NCBI RefSeq assembly: GCF_011089895.1
Contig: NZ_JAANAT010000001.1
Location: forward strand, 3,658,001-3,722,000
Direction of reading: 5' to 3'
DNA: 64,000 bases
Origin: Mucilaginibacter inviolabilis
GTDB lineage: Bacteria; Bacteroidota; Bacteroidia; Sphingobacteriales; Sphingobacteriaceae
The notes beneath the pieces were generated by a model. It had not been told where the DNA came from, made no database searches, and saw nothing but the letters and a program-made list of their open reading frames with translations. The position numbers and the translations under genes were made by a program. The stretch's first letter is position 1. Every line of letters starts with the position of its first letter. Shown here piece after piece: positions 53,083-61,854 of this stretch.

Positions 53083-53442
53083 ATGAAAACCGAATTTAAC
53101 AGTATCATGCCGGTGCTGCCCTCTGCTGATATTGAAAGGGATGTGGCCTGGTACAAAGACAAAACAGGTTTTGAGCCCGTGTTTTGGGATAACATGTACG
53201 CCGTTTTAAACCGCGACAACCTGTATCTGCACCTGCAGTGGCACGCGGATACCGAAACAGACCCGCTGCTTGGCGGTTCGGTTATCAGGATAGATGTCAA
53301 AAACATTCAGCCGCTTTTTGAGGAATTTGTACAAAGGGGAACAGTTAAAGTGGATGCTTTTAAAAGCAACACACCCTGGCACACCAATGAATTTGGTTTT
53401 TTTGATCTGAATAAAAATGCCATTTTCATTATGGAAGGGTAA
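53083..53442 (+). CDS. VOC-family (glyoxalase/bleomycin-resistance-like) protein
   Basis: This 119-residue protein has the beta-alpha-beta-beta-beta repeat of the vicinal oxygen chelate fold: SIMPVLPSADIERDVAWYKD near 6-25, VLNRDNLYLHLQWH and NEFGFFDLNKNAIFIM at the end. Members act as glyoxalases, dioxygenases or bind bleomycin as a dimer. No full metal triad can be assigned with certainty. It is followed directly by heptad repeat C. Confidence 0.8.
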   Translation: MKTEFNSIMPVLPSADIERDVAWYKDKTGFEPVFWDNMYAVLNRDNLYLHLQWHADTETDPLLGGSVIRIDVKNIQPLFEEFVQRGTVKVDAFKSNTPWHTNEFGFFDLNKNAIFIMEG

Positions 53443-53555
53443 ATAGAGAAGCAAGAGTCAGGAAACAAGATACAAGATAAAACCACTTTTACTGTAAGTC
53501 TGGTGCCGCCACTTCCATTCTCTTGATTCCTGACTCTTGCTTCTTGATTCTCTAT
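53443..53555. repeat. Heptad inverted repeat C
   Basis: The left arm contains AATAGAG-AAGCAAG-AGTCAGG-AAACAAG-ATACAAG and the right arm, reversed, GATAGAG-AATCAAG-AAGCAAG-AGTCAGG-AATCAAG. They match once one heptad is skipped, a whole-unit indel. The left arm starts on the base after the VOC stop. Confidence 0.85.
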
Positions 53556-53671
53556 CCCCCCTGCCACTACATTAAATTAAGATCATTTTTCTGATAACCA
53601 ATCAATTCCATTCGTAATAGCTTTACATTAATTTTTAAATTGGCTTATCTTAAAACTAAAAATAACCAATT

Positions 53672-54370
53672 ATGAAAAAGAAATTAAGTATCGTGCTGGT
53701 GCATGGTTTTTGGGGAGGCGCTGCCCATTGGAGTAAGGTTATTGTTGAATTGGCCAGCAAAGGTTATGAGCTGATTCATGCTGTTGAAAATCCGCTAACC
53801 TCGTTGGCTGATGATGCGGAACGTACCCGCAAGATGGTTGCACAACAGGACGGTCCGGTATTGTTGGTGGGGCACTCTTATGGTGGCGCCGTTATTACCG
53901 AAGCAGGCAATCAGCCCAATGTAATTGGCCTGGTATACATTGCTGCATTTGCGCCCGACGCCGGCGAAAGTCCGGGCAGTATCAGTCAGGAACATCCACC
54001 GGTTGCGTTTCCAAACCTTACGGCTGATAGTGATGGCTATTTGTGGGTAAAACCCGAACTGTTTCATGAGAGCTTTTGCCAGGACCTGACCGCGGAAGAG
54101 GCACTGGTAATGGCAGTGACACAAAAAGCCCCGCTGGCCAGTACCTTTGGCGACAATATCACCGACCCGGCATGGAAACACAAACCATCATACTACCAGA
54201 TATCCAGCAACGATAGGATGATTGCGCCGGAAAATGAAGAGCGAATGTCTGCAAGGTTAGGAGCCAAAAAGATCATCACCCTGGCAGCAAGTCATGCCTC
54301 ACTGGCTTCTATGCCTGCCGAAGTAGCCGCCTTTATTGATGAAGCAGCAACAGAATTTGCCGGAAATTAG
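53672..54370 (+). CDS. Alpha/beta hydrolase
   Basis: This 232-residue cytoplasmic protein has an alpha/beta hydrolase fold with VLVHGFWGGAAHW near 8-20 (oxyanion loop), the nucleophile elbow GHSYGGAV near 66-73 (Ser), and a catalytic-type His in ASHASLAS near the C-terminus. Family members include esterases and HNL-like lyases. The substrate is not known. The stop codon touches heptad repeat D. Confidence 0.85.
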   Translation: MKKKLSIVLVHGFWGGAAHWSKVIVELASKGYELIHAVENPLTSLADDAERTRKMVAQQDGPVLLVGHSYGGAVITEAGNQPNVIGLVYIAAFAPDAGESPGSISQEHPPVAFPNLTADSDGYLWVKPELFHESFCQDLTAEEALVMAVTQKAPLASTFGDNITDPAWKHKPSYYQISSNDRMIAPENEERMSARLGAKKIITLAASHASLASMPAEVAAFIDEAATEFAGN

Positions 54371-54455
54371 AGTCGAGAGACAAGAGTCAAGAATCAAGAT
54401 TTTTAATCGCATATCACGGTGAAGTCTTGATTCTTGACTCTTATCTCTTGCTTCT
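54371..54455. repeat. Heptad inverted repeat D
   Basis: The left arm reads AGTCGAG-AGACAAG-AGTCAAG-AATCAAG (54371-54398), the right arm reversed reads AAGCAAG-AGATAAG-AGTCAAG-AATCAAG (54426-54453). They pair unit by unit. It starts on the base after one stop codon and ends 3-5 bp before the stop of the convergent gene, so it fills the whole space between them. Confidence 0.88.
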
Positions 54456-54458
54456 ACC

Positions 54459-55448
54459 CTACAGCCCCTGTACCGTATTCCATATTTTTTCGTCGACCCA
54501 AACGCCCTCGCTTAGGTTTTTCGCACGGGTTTTCAGTGTATTTTCACCGGGATAGGATATGGATTGTCCTTCGTGCTCCGGGGTACTGGTTTTAGTATAG
54601 GCAATAATCTCTTCGATGAGGGCAGCGGTTTGCTCATCATCTCTGGGTTTTATGCAGATAAACACCTGGGAGATACCTGCCTCCGTTTTCTCTTTGCTGA
54701 TCCGTGCGGTAGAGTTACCACCGCTTAAAACGGTTGCCAGCAGATCGAGCACCAGCGAAAGTCCGGAACCTTTCCAAAAACCAATGGGCAGTACTCTTTC
54801 AGATTTCAGGATGGCGGCGGCATCTGTACTTAAATGCCCGTCACTATCATAACCACCCGGCAGTGGCAACTCTTCCCCACTTGCTTCGTATTGTTTTAAT
54901 TTACCAACCGCGTATTGTGATATAGCCATATCCAGCACCACATGGCCGTTTTTGCGGGGCACGGCTATCACCAGTGGGTTATTACCTAATCGCGGGGTGA
55001 GGCCACCCCAGGGTGGTAAATTGGCAATAGTATTAGTAAAACAAATGCCTATATAACCGGCCTCGGCAGCTTGCCAGCCGTAAGTACCGCCACGCATCCA
55101 GTGATTGGTATTTTTGATGGCCACACAACCTATCCCGTTTTCACCAGCCAGTTCCATGGCCCTGTTCATACATATGCCGGCGTTGAGCATTCCCGGACCA
55201 TAATTGCCGTTCCATTGTTCGATAGCACCCAGGCCGCCTTCTTTTACAGATTCGGCATCGGGCTTAACCCACCCGTCTTTTACAAATTGTACAAAAACCG
55301 GGAAGCGGCTAAGCCCATGCGTATACACACCGTCTCTGCTGTTCTCTGCAAAAATAGTGGCACACTTTTCGGCTTTTTCAGTAGTAAAATCAAGGCTTAA
55401 TAATATCCGTTTAAATTCGGCTTTCAGTTTTTCAAAAGGTACGCGCAT
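54459..55448 (-). CDS. Ldh-family dehydrogenase, YiaK (2,3-diketo-L-gulonate reductase)-like
   Basis: This 329-residue protein belongs to the malate/L-lactate dehydrogenase type 2 family (Ldh_2). It fits YiaK, which reduces 2,3-diketo-L-gulonate with NADH: GVYTHGLSRFPVFV near 40-53, KNTNHWMRGGTYGW near 112-125, TNTIANLPPWGG near 138-149 and LPIGFWKGSGLSLVLDLL near 220-237. The catalytic His is the one in NTNHWMRGG. No ascorbate genes are next to it, so the true substrate may differ. Confidence 0.85.
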   Translation of the reverse strand: MRVPFEKLKAEFKRILLSLDFTTEKAEKCATIFAENSRDGVYTHGLSRFPVFVQFVKDGWVKPDAESVKEGGLGAIEQWNGNYGPGMLNAGICMNRAMELAGENGIGCVAIKNTNHWMRGGTYGWQAAEAGYIGICFTNTIANLPPWGGLTPRLGNNPLVIAVPRKNGHVVLDMAISQYAVGKLKQYEASGEELPLPGGYDSDGHLSTDAAAILKSERVLPIGFWKGSGLSLVLDLLATVLSGGNSTARISKEKTEAGISQVFICIKPRDDEQTAALIEEIIAYTKTSTPEHEGQSISYPGENTLKTRAKNLSEGVWVDEKIWNTVQGL

Positions 55449-55677
55449 GGGGCAATAGGTAAAAAGTTAAAACGGCGAAGCATTCCTGAACTCCTTAATG
55501 GAAAAACACTCCGTGAAAAAATCAAAAGTAAAAATAAAATATCCGGCTCCTTGTTTTATTTAAAGGGTAAAATGGCTAAACGGTCTTATTAAAATAATTT
55601 CAGTTTAAAAGAGTTATTATTACATCCTGGTTGCCAACTAATAACCGGGAATATTTATTTTTGCCTGCATATTTTCT

Positions 55678-56199
55678 ATGAGAAATAAGATCCCGTTACT
55701 TTTTGTTTTAGGCTTAGTGATGATTAACCTGCTGATTAACTCCTGTAAAAAGGACAACGACAGCAACATACCACATTTGCTTACCTCGGGTAGCTGGCTG
55801 CTGGCTACGGTACAGGTTAACAACTATGTGGGAGATGCTCAGATTGGCATTACGGATACTTTATATGTTAATTGCGACTCTACCCAGACATTTACTTTCA
55901 ATACCAATAATACCTGCACATTTGTGAATTTTGCCTGCCTTGCTCAAAAAACAACAGGCAACTGGTCGCTTACGGCCAACAGGCTTTATCTAACATCAGA
56001 TATGACTTGCAAGGATACTACCGGCAATCTTGGAGCCGCAATAAAGCAAATACAACCTTTTTCCAATGCGCAAATAACCACACTTGGGGTTTATTCCCTG
56101 GTATTACAAACCGGGGATGTGCAGCCTAATTATTCAGCAACCTCCAGGCGGAGAATTGTGCGATACGGATTTATCAAGCAAAAAGCGGTAACACAATAA
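55678..56199 (+). CDS. Lipocalin-like lipoprotein
   Basis: This 173-residue protein has a lipobox (LLINSC, then KKD). The beta-rich mature part has LLTSGSWLLATVQVN near 34-48, and NTNNTCTFVNF and KTTGNWSLTANRLYLTS, a pattern of lipocalin-like DUFs in Bacteroidota lipoproteins. It contains four cysteines after the lipobox, which may form disulfides. Function unknown. Confidence 0.7.
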   Translation: MRNKIPLLFVLGLVMINLLINSCKKDNDSNIPHLLTSGSWLLATVQVNNYVGDAQIGITDTLYVNCDSTQTFTFNTNNTCTFVNFACLAQKTTGNWSLTANRLYLTSDMTCKDTTGNLGAAIKQIQPFSNAQITTLGVYSLVLQTGDVQPNYSATSRRRIVRYGFIKQKAVTQ

Positions 56200-56324
56200 G
56201 TAAACTTTTATATTTGGATTATGATACCAGTGATTTTTTATAATAAAATTACCAGCAACATAAAACAAACCGGTATAAATAAACATTTACAGGTAACATC
56301 ACCTTTGAAAAGCCCCCAATTTTA

Positions 56325-56903
56325 ATGAAGAAACGAATTGCCATTTTTGCTTCAGGTTCAGGGTCAAATGCCCAAAAGTTAATGGAGCATTTTAAACGCA
56401 ATGCCGATGCCGAAGTAGTGCTGATACTCACTAATAATCCCCAGGCTTATGTATTACAACGGGCCGATAATTTTGAGGTACCATCGCACATATTTACCAG
56501 GCATGAATTTTTTGAAACAGACGATGTGATCAGGCTACTTAAAAACCTGCAGGTTGATTTGATTGTACTGGCAGGCTTTTTATGGCTGGTACCCGCATCG
56601 CTACTAAAAGCTTTTCCAAACAAAATTATTAACCTCCACCCTTCCTTACTACCCAAATATGGTGGCAAAGGCATGTATGGCGACAATGTGCACAAAGCCA
56701 TCCTGGAAGCCGGTGAGGAGGAAAGTGGTATTACCATACACTTTGTAAACGAGCAGTTTGACGAAGGCGAAATTATCCATCAATCCAAATTCAGGATTGA
56801 GCCGGGCGATAACCTGGAGATGGTTAAATTTAAAGGCCAGCAGCTGGAGCATCATCATTTTCCCAAAGTTGTTGAGGCTTTGCTCAAGAAGATGAAGAGT
56901 TGA
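56325..56903 (+). CDS. purN: Phosphoribosylglycinamide formyltransferase
   Basis: This 192-residue protein converts GAR to formyl-GAR with 10-formyl-tetrahydrofolate in purine synthesis. The motifs are FASGSGSNAQKLMEHF near 8-23, LAGFLWLVP near 81-89, and the catalytic region INLHPSLLPKYGGKGMYG near 101-118 with Asn and His, then the Asp in QFDEGEII near 145-152. The length fits PurN. Confidence 0.95.
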   Translation: MKKRIAIFASGSGSNAQKLMEHFKRNADAEVVLILTNNPQAYVLQRADNFEVPSHIFTRHEFFETDDVIRLLKNLQVDLIVLAGFLWLVPASLLKAFPNKIINLHPSLLPKYGGKGMYGDNVHKAILEAGEEESGITIHFVNEQFDEGEIIHQSKFRIEPGDNLEMVKFKGQQLEHHHFPKVVEALLKKMKS

Positions 56904-57008
56904 TCAAACACGCAGTATATGTTAATCTGAGATTAAAATACCATTAGAATTTGCAAATACAGAAAATACACTAACCTATAACTGTACTTTCATCGAATAT
57001 TTCTTTCG

Positions 57009-58625
57009 ATGAAACAAGTTTATCTTAATCTGGTTAAAAAAACAGGAATGGTGCTGTTGGTGTACCTGTTTGTTGCTTTAACGGCAGGCCGGAGTTACGC
57101 GCAATTGATTTATCAGCCATATAGCTATCAGTTTTACCAAAAGCTGAATACGGATGTTTACTCCACCCAAACCCGTCTGCATACCTCGTTAAAGCCCTAT
57201 CTTATTGGCGATTCCAGTTCATTAAGGCCAATTTATGATTCATTAATGCAAACCCATGTGGATAAAAAGGGCCGAAGCTGGGTTTACCGGGAATTATTCC
57301 AGCAGCATTTAATTGAAGATCGTACCAAAAAGTATACTTTTTACGCTGATTTTTTACCCGATCTGCTAATAGGCAGGGAATTTACGGATAAAAAGAATGT
57401 TAGTTTAAATACCCGCGGCTACCAGATAAGCGGCACCATAGGTGCTAACTTTTTCTTTTATACCAGTGGTTATGAAAACCAGGGAAAGTTTGCCAATTAC
57501 GAAACGGCCTATATTGATAAAGTGGGGATGATACCCGGTCAGGCTTATAACAGGAGCTTTTTAGGCAACACCGACTGGTCATATAGTACCGCGTTGATAG
57601 GCTTTACGCCTAACAAAAATATATCCATAGTATTGGGCGAGGATAAAACCTTTATAGGCGATGGCTACCGCTCGGTATTATTGTCGGATTATGCCTCTAA
57701 TTACCCCTTGCTCCGTCTTACTTTTAACTTAGGTAAAAACGTCCAATACATGGCTATGTGGGCCTATATGGAAGATCAGAATGCCAAACAGTTCAATTCT
57801 TTTACTAATAACAGAAGAAAATGGGGGGCATTTCACTATGTAGACTGGAACATTAACAATAGGGCATCTATAGGCTTTTTTAACGCCCTTATAGCAGAAG
57901 AAGCTAATGATGTGGGCAAATTACATGGATTTGATATCAATTACATAAACCCTATACTTTTTGCATCGTCATTAGGGCCAGGTGGTGGTGCGCCAGACCA
58001 TACATTGGTAGGGTTTAACGGTAAATATAAGGTCCTTGATAAAACCACCGTTTACAGTCAAATTCTGTTTGACCAGGGAACATCCACAGCCAGCAGTAAT
58101 AGTAAAACGGCCTGGCAGTTAGGTTTCAGAGGATCAGATCTTTTTAAAATCAGCCGATTCAATTACCTGTTTGAATATAATACAGCAGCGCCATACACTT
58201 ATTCCAGTCAATCACCTATTGTAAACTATGCAGAATTGAGCGAACCGCTTGCCCATCCATATGGCGCCAATTTCAGGGAATGCCTGGGTATTTTAAACTA
58301 TACCCTGGGTAAATTTGATTTTCAGGGACAGATTAATTATGCTAAATACGGTCTTAATTCGGCTACAATCAATTATGGTAAGGATATAACGCTGGCCAAT
58401 AACGTTAATTTACCGGTTACCGGTGGTTCAACCGGGCAGGGGTTAGCCACTACCTTAAAATACGCTGAAGGCACTGTTGCTTATTTAATTAACCCCAAGT
58501 ATAACCTCCGCATAGAGATCGGTGGATTGCTTCGCCAGGAAAAAAATAGTCAAACCGATCTAAAAACCAGTATGATCACTCTTGGTTTAAGAAGCTCGTT
58601 CAGAAACTTATACCATGATTTTTAA
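57009..58625 (+). CDS. RemB-like outer membrane protein (first paralogue)
   Basis: This 538-residue protein has a signal peptide (RSYAQ near 32), then LIYQPYSYQFYQKLNTDVYS, a start typical of proteins annotated as gliding motility protein RemB. The body is beta-rich with alternating aromatic residues, ending RSSFRNLYHDF, like an outer-membrane barrel. A similar protein is encoded immediately downstream. RemB is linked to surface motility in Flavobacterium; no motility genes are visible here, so the function is inference. Confidence 0.75.
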   Translation: MKQVYLNLVKKTGMVLLVYLFVALTAGRSYAQLIYQPYSYQFYQKLNTDVYSTQTRLHTSLKPYLIGDSSSLRPIYDSLMQTHVDKKGRSWVYRELFQQHLIEDRTKKYTFYADFLPDLLIGREFTDKKNVSLNTRGYQISGTIGANFFFYTSGYENQGKFANYETAYIDKVGMIPGQAYNRSFLGNTDWSYSTALIGFTPNKNISIVLGEDKTFIGDGYRSVLLSDYASNYPLLRLTFNLGKNVQYMAMWAYMEDQNAKQFNSFTNNRRKWGAFHYVDWNINNRASIGFFNALIAEEANDVGKLHGFDINYINPILFASSLGPGGGAPDHTLVGFNGKYKVLDKTTVYSQILFDQGTSTASSNSKTAWQLGFRGSDLFKISRFNYLFEYNTAAPYTYSSQSPIVNYAELSEPLAHPYGANFRECLGILNYTLGKFDFQGQINYAKYGLNSATINYGKDITLANNVNLPVTGGSTGQGLATTLKYAEGTVAYLINPKYNLRIEIGGLLRQEKNSQTDLKTSMITLGLRSSFRNLYHDF

Positions 58626-58644
58626 TCATCATTCAACAGGTATC

Positions 58645-60279
58645 ATGAAATACAAATACTCCCTAAAAATATATAAAAGGTTCTGTTTGCTACTGCTTCT
58701 TAATATGGCGGGGCTAACAGCAGCATTTGCTCAAACTTATCAGCCCTATTCGTACCAGTTTTATCAAAAGTTGAATTCAGATTTGTATTCAACTAAATCG
58801 CGTGAGCATACTGCTTTAAAACCTTTTGCCGTAGATGACTCTCTTTTAAAAACTCATTATGATTCGCTAATGAACATCAATAACGATGGAAAAGAACATA
58901 GCTGGGGATATCGAAAGTTGTTTACCGAACACCTGGTAGACATTAAAAAAGATGATTATAGTCTTTATGGCGATATATTACCTGATTTTAGCATTGGCCG
59001 GGATTTCTCCAATCACCAAACTACCAACCAAACCTCTCTGGGTTTTCAGTTTGGCGGTTCTATAGGCAGCAGCTTATTTTTTAATGTAAGCGGCTATGAC
59101 AGCCGGGCGGTATTTCCTAACTATTTAAATACCTATATTAACCAGGTTGGAATAGTTCCCGGGCAGGCTTATGACAGGACTTATCTCCAAAATGTGGCTA
59201 AATGGAATTATATAACAGCCACTGTGTCTTATGATGTAAATACCTACCTCAATATCAGCGCCGGGCGCGATAAAACATTTATAGGCGATGGGTACCGGTC
59301 GTTACTATTATCAGATTACGCTTCTCCCTACCCTTTTCTGAAATTTACCGGAACATTGGGCAATGTACGGTATATGGCTATGTTTAGCTATATGAATGAC
59401 CCAGCTACCACGTCGCAATATGGTATCGACAGAAAAAAATTCGGTGTTTTCCATTATCTGGACTGGAACGTAAACAACAAGTTATCCATTGGCTTTTTTG
59501 ACAATGTTATTGGCTTCCTGACAGACGACAATGGCGTTAAGCGCCCCTTTGATTTTAATTATATCAACCCCATCATATTTTTAAAGCCTATTAATAACTC
59601 CAGCGATGATCCGGATAAATCATTGTTAGGCTTTACAAGTAAGTATAAGATAAGTGATGGCATTACCGCTTACGGGCAATTTGCGCTGAACGAATTTCAT
59701 GCCAAAGATTTTTTCTCCAGCAACGGCGCCGTTGATAATAAATACGGTTTTCAATTGGGTTTCAGGGGCACTAATCTGTTCAGTGTAAATAGTTTAAACT
59801 TCCTGGTAGAAACAAATAATGTAAGACCATATACCTACTCGGCCCGCTCGGCCATTGAAAACTATACCGAGAATGGAGAACCTCTGGCGCATCCGTGGGG
59901 AGCCAATTTCAGGGAACTGGTAGGTTTACTCAACTACTCTTATAAAAGGTTCGACTTTAGCGGAGAGGTTGACCTGGGCAGATATGGTCTGGATATGAAC
60001 GATCTTAATTACGGCAAAAACCCATTCATGCTTTATACTCAACCGGCCAAACCATATGGCAATTACATTACACAGGGATTAACCACCAATATGATTTACC
60101 TGGAAGGTAAGGTTGCCTACCTCCTTAACCCCAAATACAATTTACGGATAGAGCTTGATGGGGTATACAGAACCGAGAAGAACAGCGTATTTAATGACAA
60201 AACCTCGCTGATAACCCTTGGCTTAAGCAGTTCATTCCGGAATCTGTATAAGGATATTGCCAGTTTCAGATCGCACTAA
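58645..60279 (+). CDS. RemB-like outer membrane protein (second paralogue)
   Basis: I chose ATG at 58645 (544 residues), giving a good signal peptide (AAFAQ); a longer reading from 58615 overlaps the first gene by 11 nt. It is a tandem paralogue with YQPYSYQFYQKLNSDLYST, KTFIGDGYRSLLLSDYASP near 214-232, and SSFRNLYKD at the end. Both may be beta-barrel porin-like proteins; a link to capsule or exopolysaccharide handling cannot be ruled out. Confidence 0.75.
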   Translation: MKYKYSLKIYKRFCLLLLLNMAGLTAAFAQTYQPYSYQFYQKLNSDLYSTKSREHTALKPFAVDDSLLKTHYDSLMNINNDGKEHSWGYRKLFTEHLVDIKKDDYSLYGDILPDFSIGRDFSNHQTTNQTSLGFQFGGSIGSSLFFNVSGYDSRAVFPNYLNTYINQVGIVPGQAYDRTYLQNVAKWNYITATVSYDVNTYLNISAGRDKTFIGDGYRSLLLSDYASPYPFLKFTGTLGNVRYMAMFSYMNDPATTSQYGIDRKKFGVFHYLDWNVNNKLSIGFFDNVIGFLTDDNGVKRPFDFNYINPIIFLKPINNSSDDPDKSLLGFTSKYKISDGITAYGQFALNEFHAKDFFSSNGAVDNKYGFQLGFRGTNLFSVNSLNFLVETNNVRPYTYSARSAIENYTENGEPLAHPWGANFRELVGLLNYSYKRFDFSGEVDLGRYGLDMNDLNYGKNPFMLYTQPAKPYGNYITQGLTTNMIYLEGKVAYLLNPKYNLRIELDGVYRTEKNSVFNDKTSLITLGLSSSFRNLYKDIASFRSH

Positions 60280-60288
60280 GGTAACCGG

Positions 60289-61197
60289 CTATTCATTCTT
60301 CATGTACTTATCTATACCTTCGGCAGGTTTCCAATCGCTGCCGGGTTCAAAATAGTGCCATAACAGGGCCGATATCTTTTTGATGAGCACGCTGGCTTCA
60401 TTGTCGGGCACCCAGCGCTGATCGGTGTTATGATTGGTCATGATAGAAAATACATAATCGCCATGCGGGGCACTCACCAACACTGTTTCTGATTTGGCAG
60501 CGTCAACGGCACCCTGTTTGGATATGGTTTGCACATAGGGTGGTAGCTGCGACAGCGCTTTCTCGTCCCAATAAATACGAGCCATATTGCGGCTCATGCG
60601 CTCGCTGGCGGCAGCGCTAACAGCCTTACCCTGTCTGATCATGGTGAACAGGCGGCACATTTCAAACGGCGTACTTACACCCCAACCGTAAATACTGCGG
60701 ATAGCTTCGCGTCCGGGTACACGGGAGTTAACCCGCATTACCTTAAACCCGTTTTGCTGCAGCCAGTTGTTAATATACTCGCCACCTACCAGTTTTTGCA
60801 GCCAGGTGCTGGCGGTATTATCGCTCATGGTAATCATGAGCAGGGCTACCTTGCTCAACTGTATGGTGTCTTTATCTTTAAAGGAACCCAGGATATCCTC
60901 GCCTTTATACAGCAGCGAATCGCGGTAAACCAGTTTTTGATTGTATTGTAGCTCGCCTTTTTCAATCTTATCCATCAAACCACATTGAATGCTCACCTTG
61001 ATCATGCTGGCAGTTGGGAATAGCGTATCTGCATTAATAGCCGCTACTTTGCCTGTTTTAAGGTTTTGTACGTAGATACCCACCTGGCCATGAAAGCCCT
61101 TTACCACATCGTTGAGTTGTTGTGTAAGTTTACGATCGGCTTGGGCGAAGGCAATTGACGTTGTTAATACGAAAAGGGCAATTAGTTTGATTTTCAT
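60289..61197 (-). CDS. Class A beta-lactamase-like serine hydrolase
   Basis: This 302-residue protein has a signal peptide (AFAQ near 19) and class A motifs: Ser64-x-x-Lys67 in TASMIKV, SDN at 125-127 and KQG at 227-229, where KTG is usual. The 102-residue distance from SDN to KQG fits TEM-type enzymes. A clear RxxELN omega loop is missing; only RVPGREAIRS is found at the place. It may hydrolyse beta-lactams or act as another serine hydrolase. It converges on the RemB pair. Confidence 0.8.
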   Translation of the reverse strand: MKIKLIALFVLTTSIAFAQADRKLTQQLNDVVKGFHGQVGIYVQNLKTGKVAAINADTLFPTASMIKVSIQCGLMDKIEKGELQYNQKLVYRDSLLYKGEDILGSFKDKDTIQLSKVALLMITMSDNTASTWLQKLVGGEYINNWLQQNGFKVMRVNSRVPGREAIRSIYGWGVSTPFEMCRLFTMIRQGKAVSAAASERMSRNMARIYWDEKALSQLPPYVQTISKQGAVDAAKSETVLVSAPHGDYVFSIMTNHNTDQRWVPDNEASVLIKKISALLWHYFEPGSDWKPAEGIDKYMKNE

Positions 61198-61288
61198 GTG
61201 GCATGGCGTAATAAAACTAATTTAAATAAATTTTGTAAAATAAACAGCCACGTTTAGGTTCATATCAAAGCTACCATTTTCAAAATAA

Positions 61289-61437
61289 GGAGGCTCCGAT
61301 GGAGCCATTAAATATTAGCTTAATGGCTATAAACAGGGAGTTCCTCCGGAACTATAACAGCTTTCCACTCCGCGACTCCAGCGGAGTCCCCTGTTTATAG
61401 CATAAATAATCCACCCCATGGCTCCGGAGGTGCCTCC
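61289..61437. repeat. Nested palindromic element
   Basis: Outer arms start GGAGGCTCCGATGGAGCC (61289 onward) and pair imperfectly with the end at 61416-61437. Inside, GCTATAAACAGGG (61326-61338) pairs exactly with 61389-61401, enclosing two small hairpins, AGTTCC/GGAACT and GACTCC/GGAGTC. The design is like that at 16391. The gap 61198-61530 shows no gene. Confidence 0.75.
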
Positions 61438-61530
61438 AGATAACTTTTCAATTTAAAAGTGATTGTTTTCAGATTGATAAATAGCGGACAAAGTAATGTT
61501 CATCAACTCAAATATTCGTATCTTCATGCT

Positions 61531-61749
61531 ATGGGCATTCAAAAAGTTATCAATATCGATAAGGATATTTTAGGTGGACAGCCGGTTTTTACAGGAACGC
61601 GCGTTCCTGTTGAATCTCTTTTTGACCACCTGGAGGCAGGCGTTTCTTTAGATGACTTTTTAGGTGATTTTCCTTCTGTAACCAAAGAACAAGCTGTTGC
61701 TTTATTGGATCTTGCCAATAAGATCATCACTTCAAAAGACATTAATTAA
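61531..61749 (+). CDS. DUF433-family (VapB45-like) antitoxin
   Basis: I chose ATG at 61531 (72 residues, MGIQKVINIDKDILGG), which fits the family; a longer reading adds 24 non-conserved residues. The motif GGQPVFTGTRVPVESLFDHL is the DUF433 core. DUF433 proteins are helix-turn-helix antitoxins, usually followed by a DUF5615 PIN-like toxin. Here no such gene follows: only about 105 bp before lpxK, so the antitoxin is an orphan. Confidence 0.85.
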   Translation: MGIQKVINIDKDILGGQPVFTGTRVPVESLFDHLEAGVSLDDFLGDFPSVTKEQAVALLDLANKIITSKDIN

Positions 61750-61854
61750 CAAAACTTACTCCCCTCGTAAAAAAACATATCAAAAGCAGCAATCCGGGGC
61801 CGGTCATAGTTGTGGCTTAAAAAAGATATAAACGTTTATATCTTTGTATCACCT

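Noticed and set aside
47248..54455. Heptad elements as CRISPR arrays
   Set aside because: The repeat unit is 7 nt without spacers, arms are inverted, and no cas gene is near.
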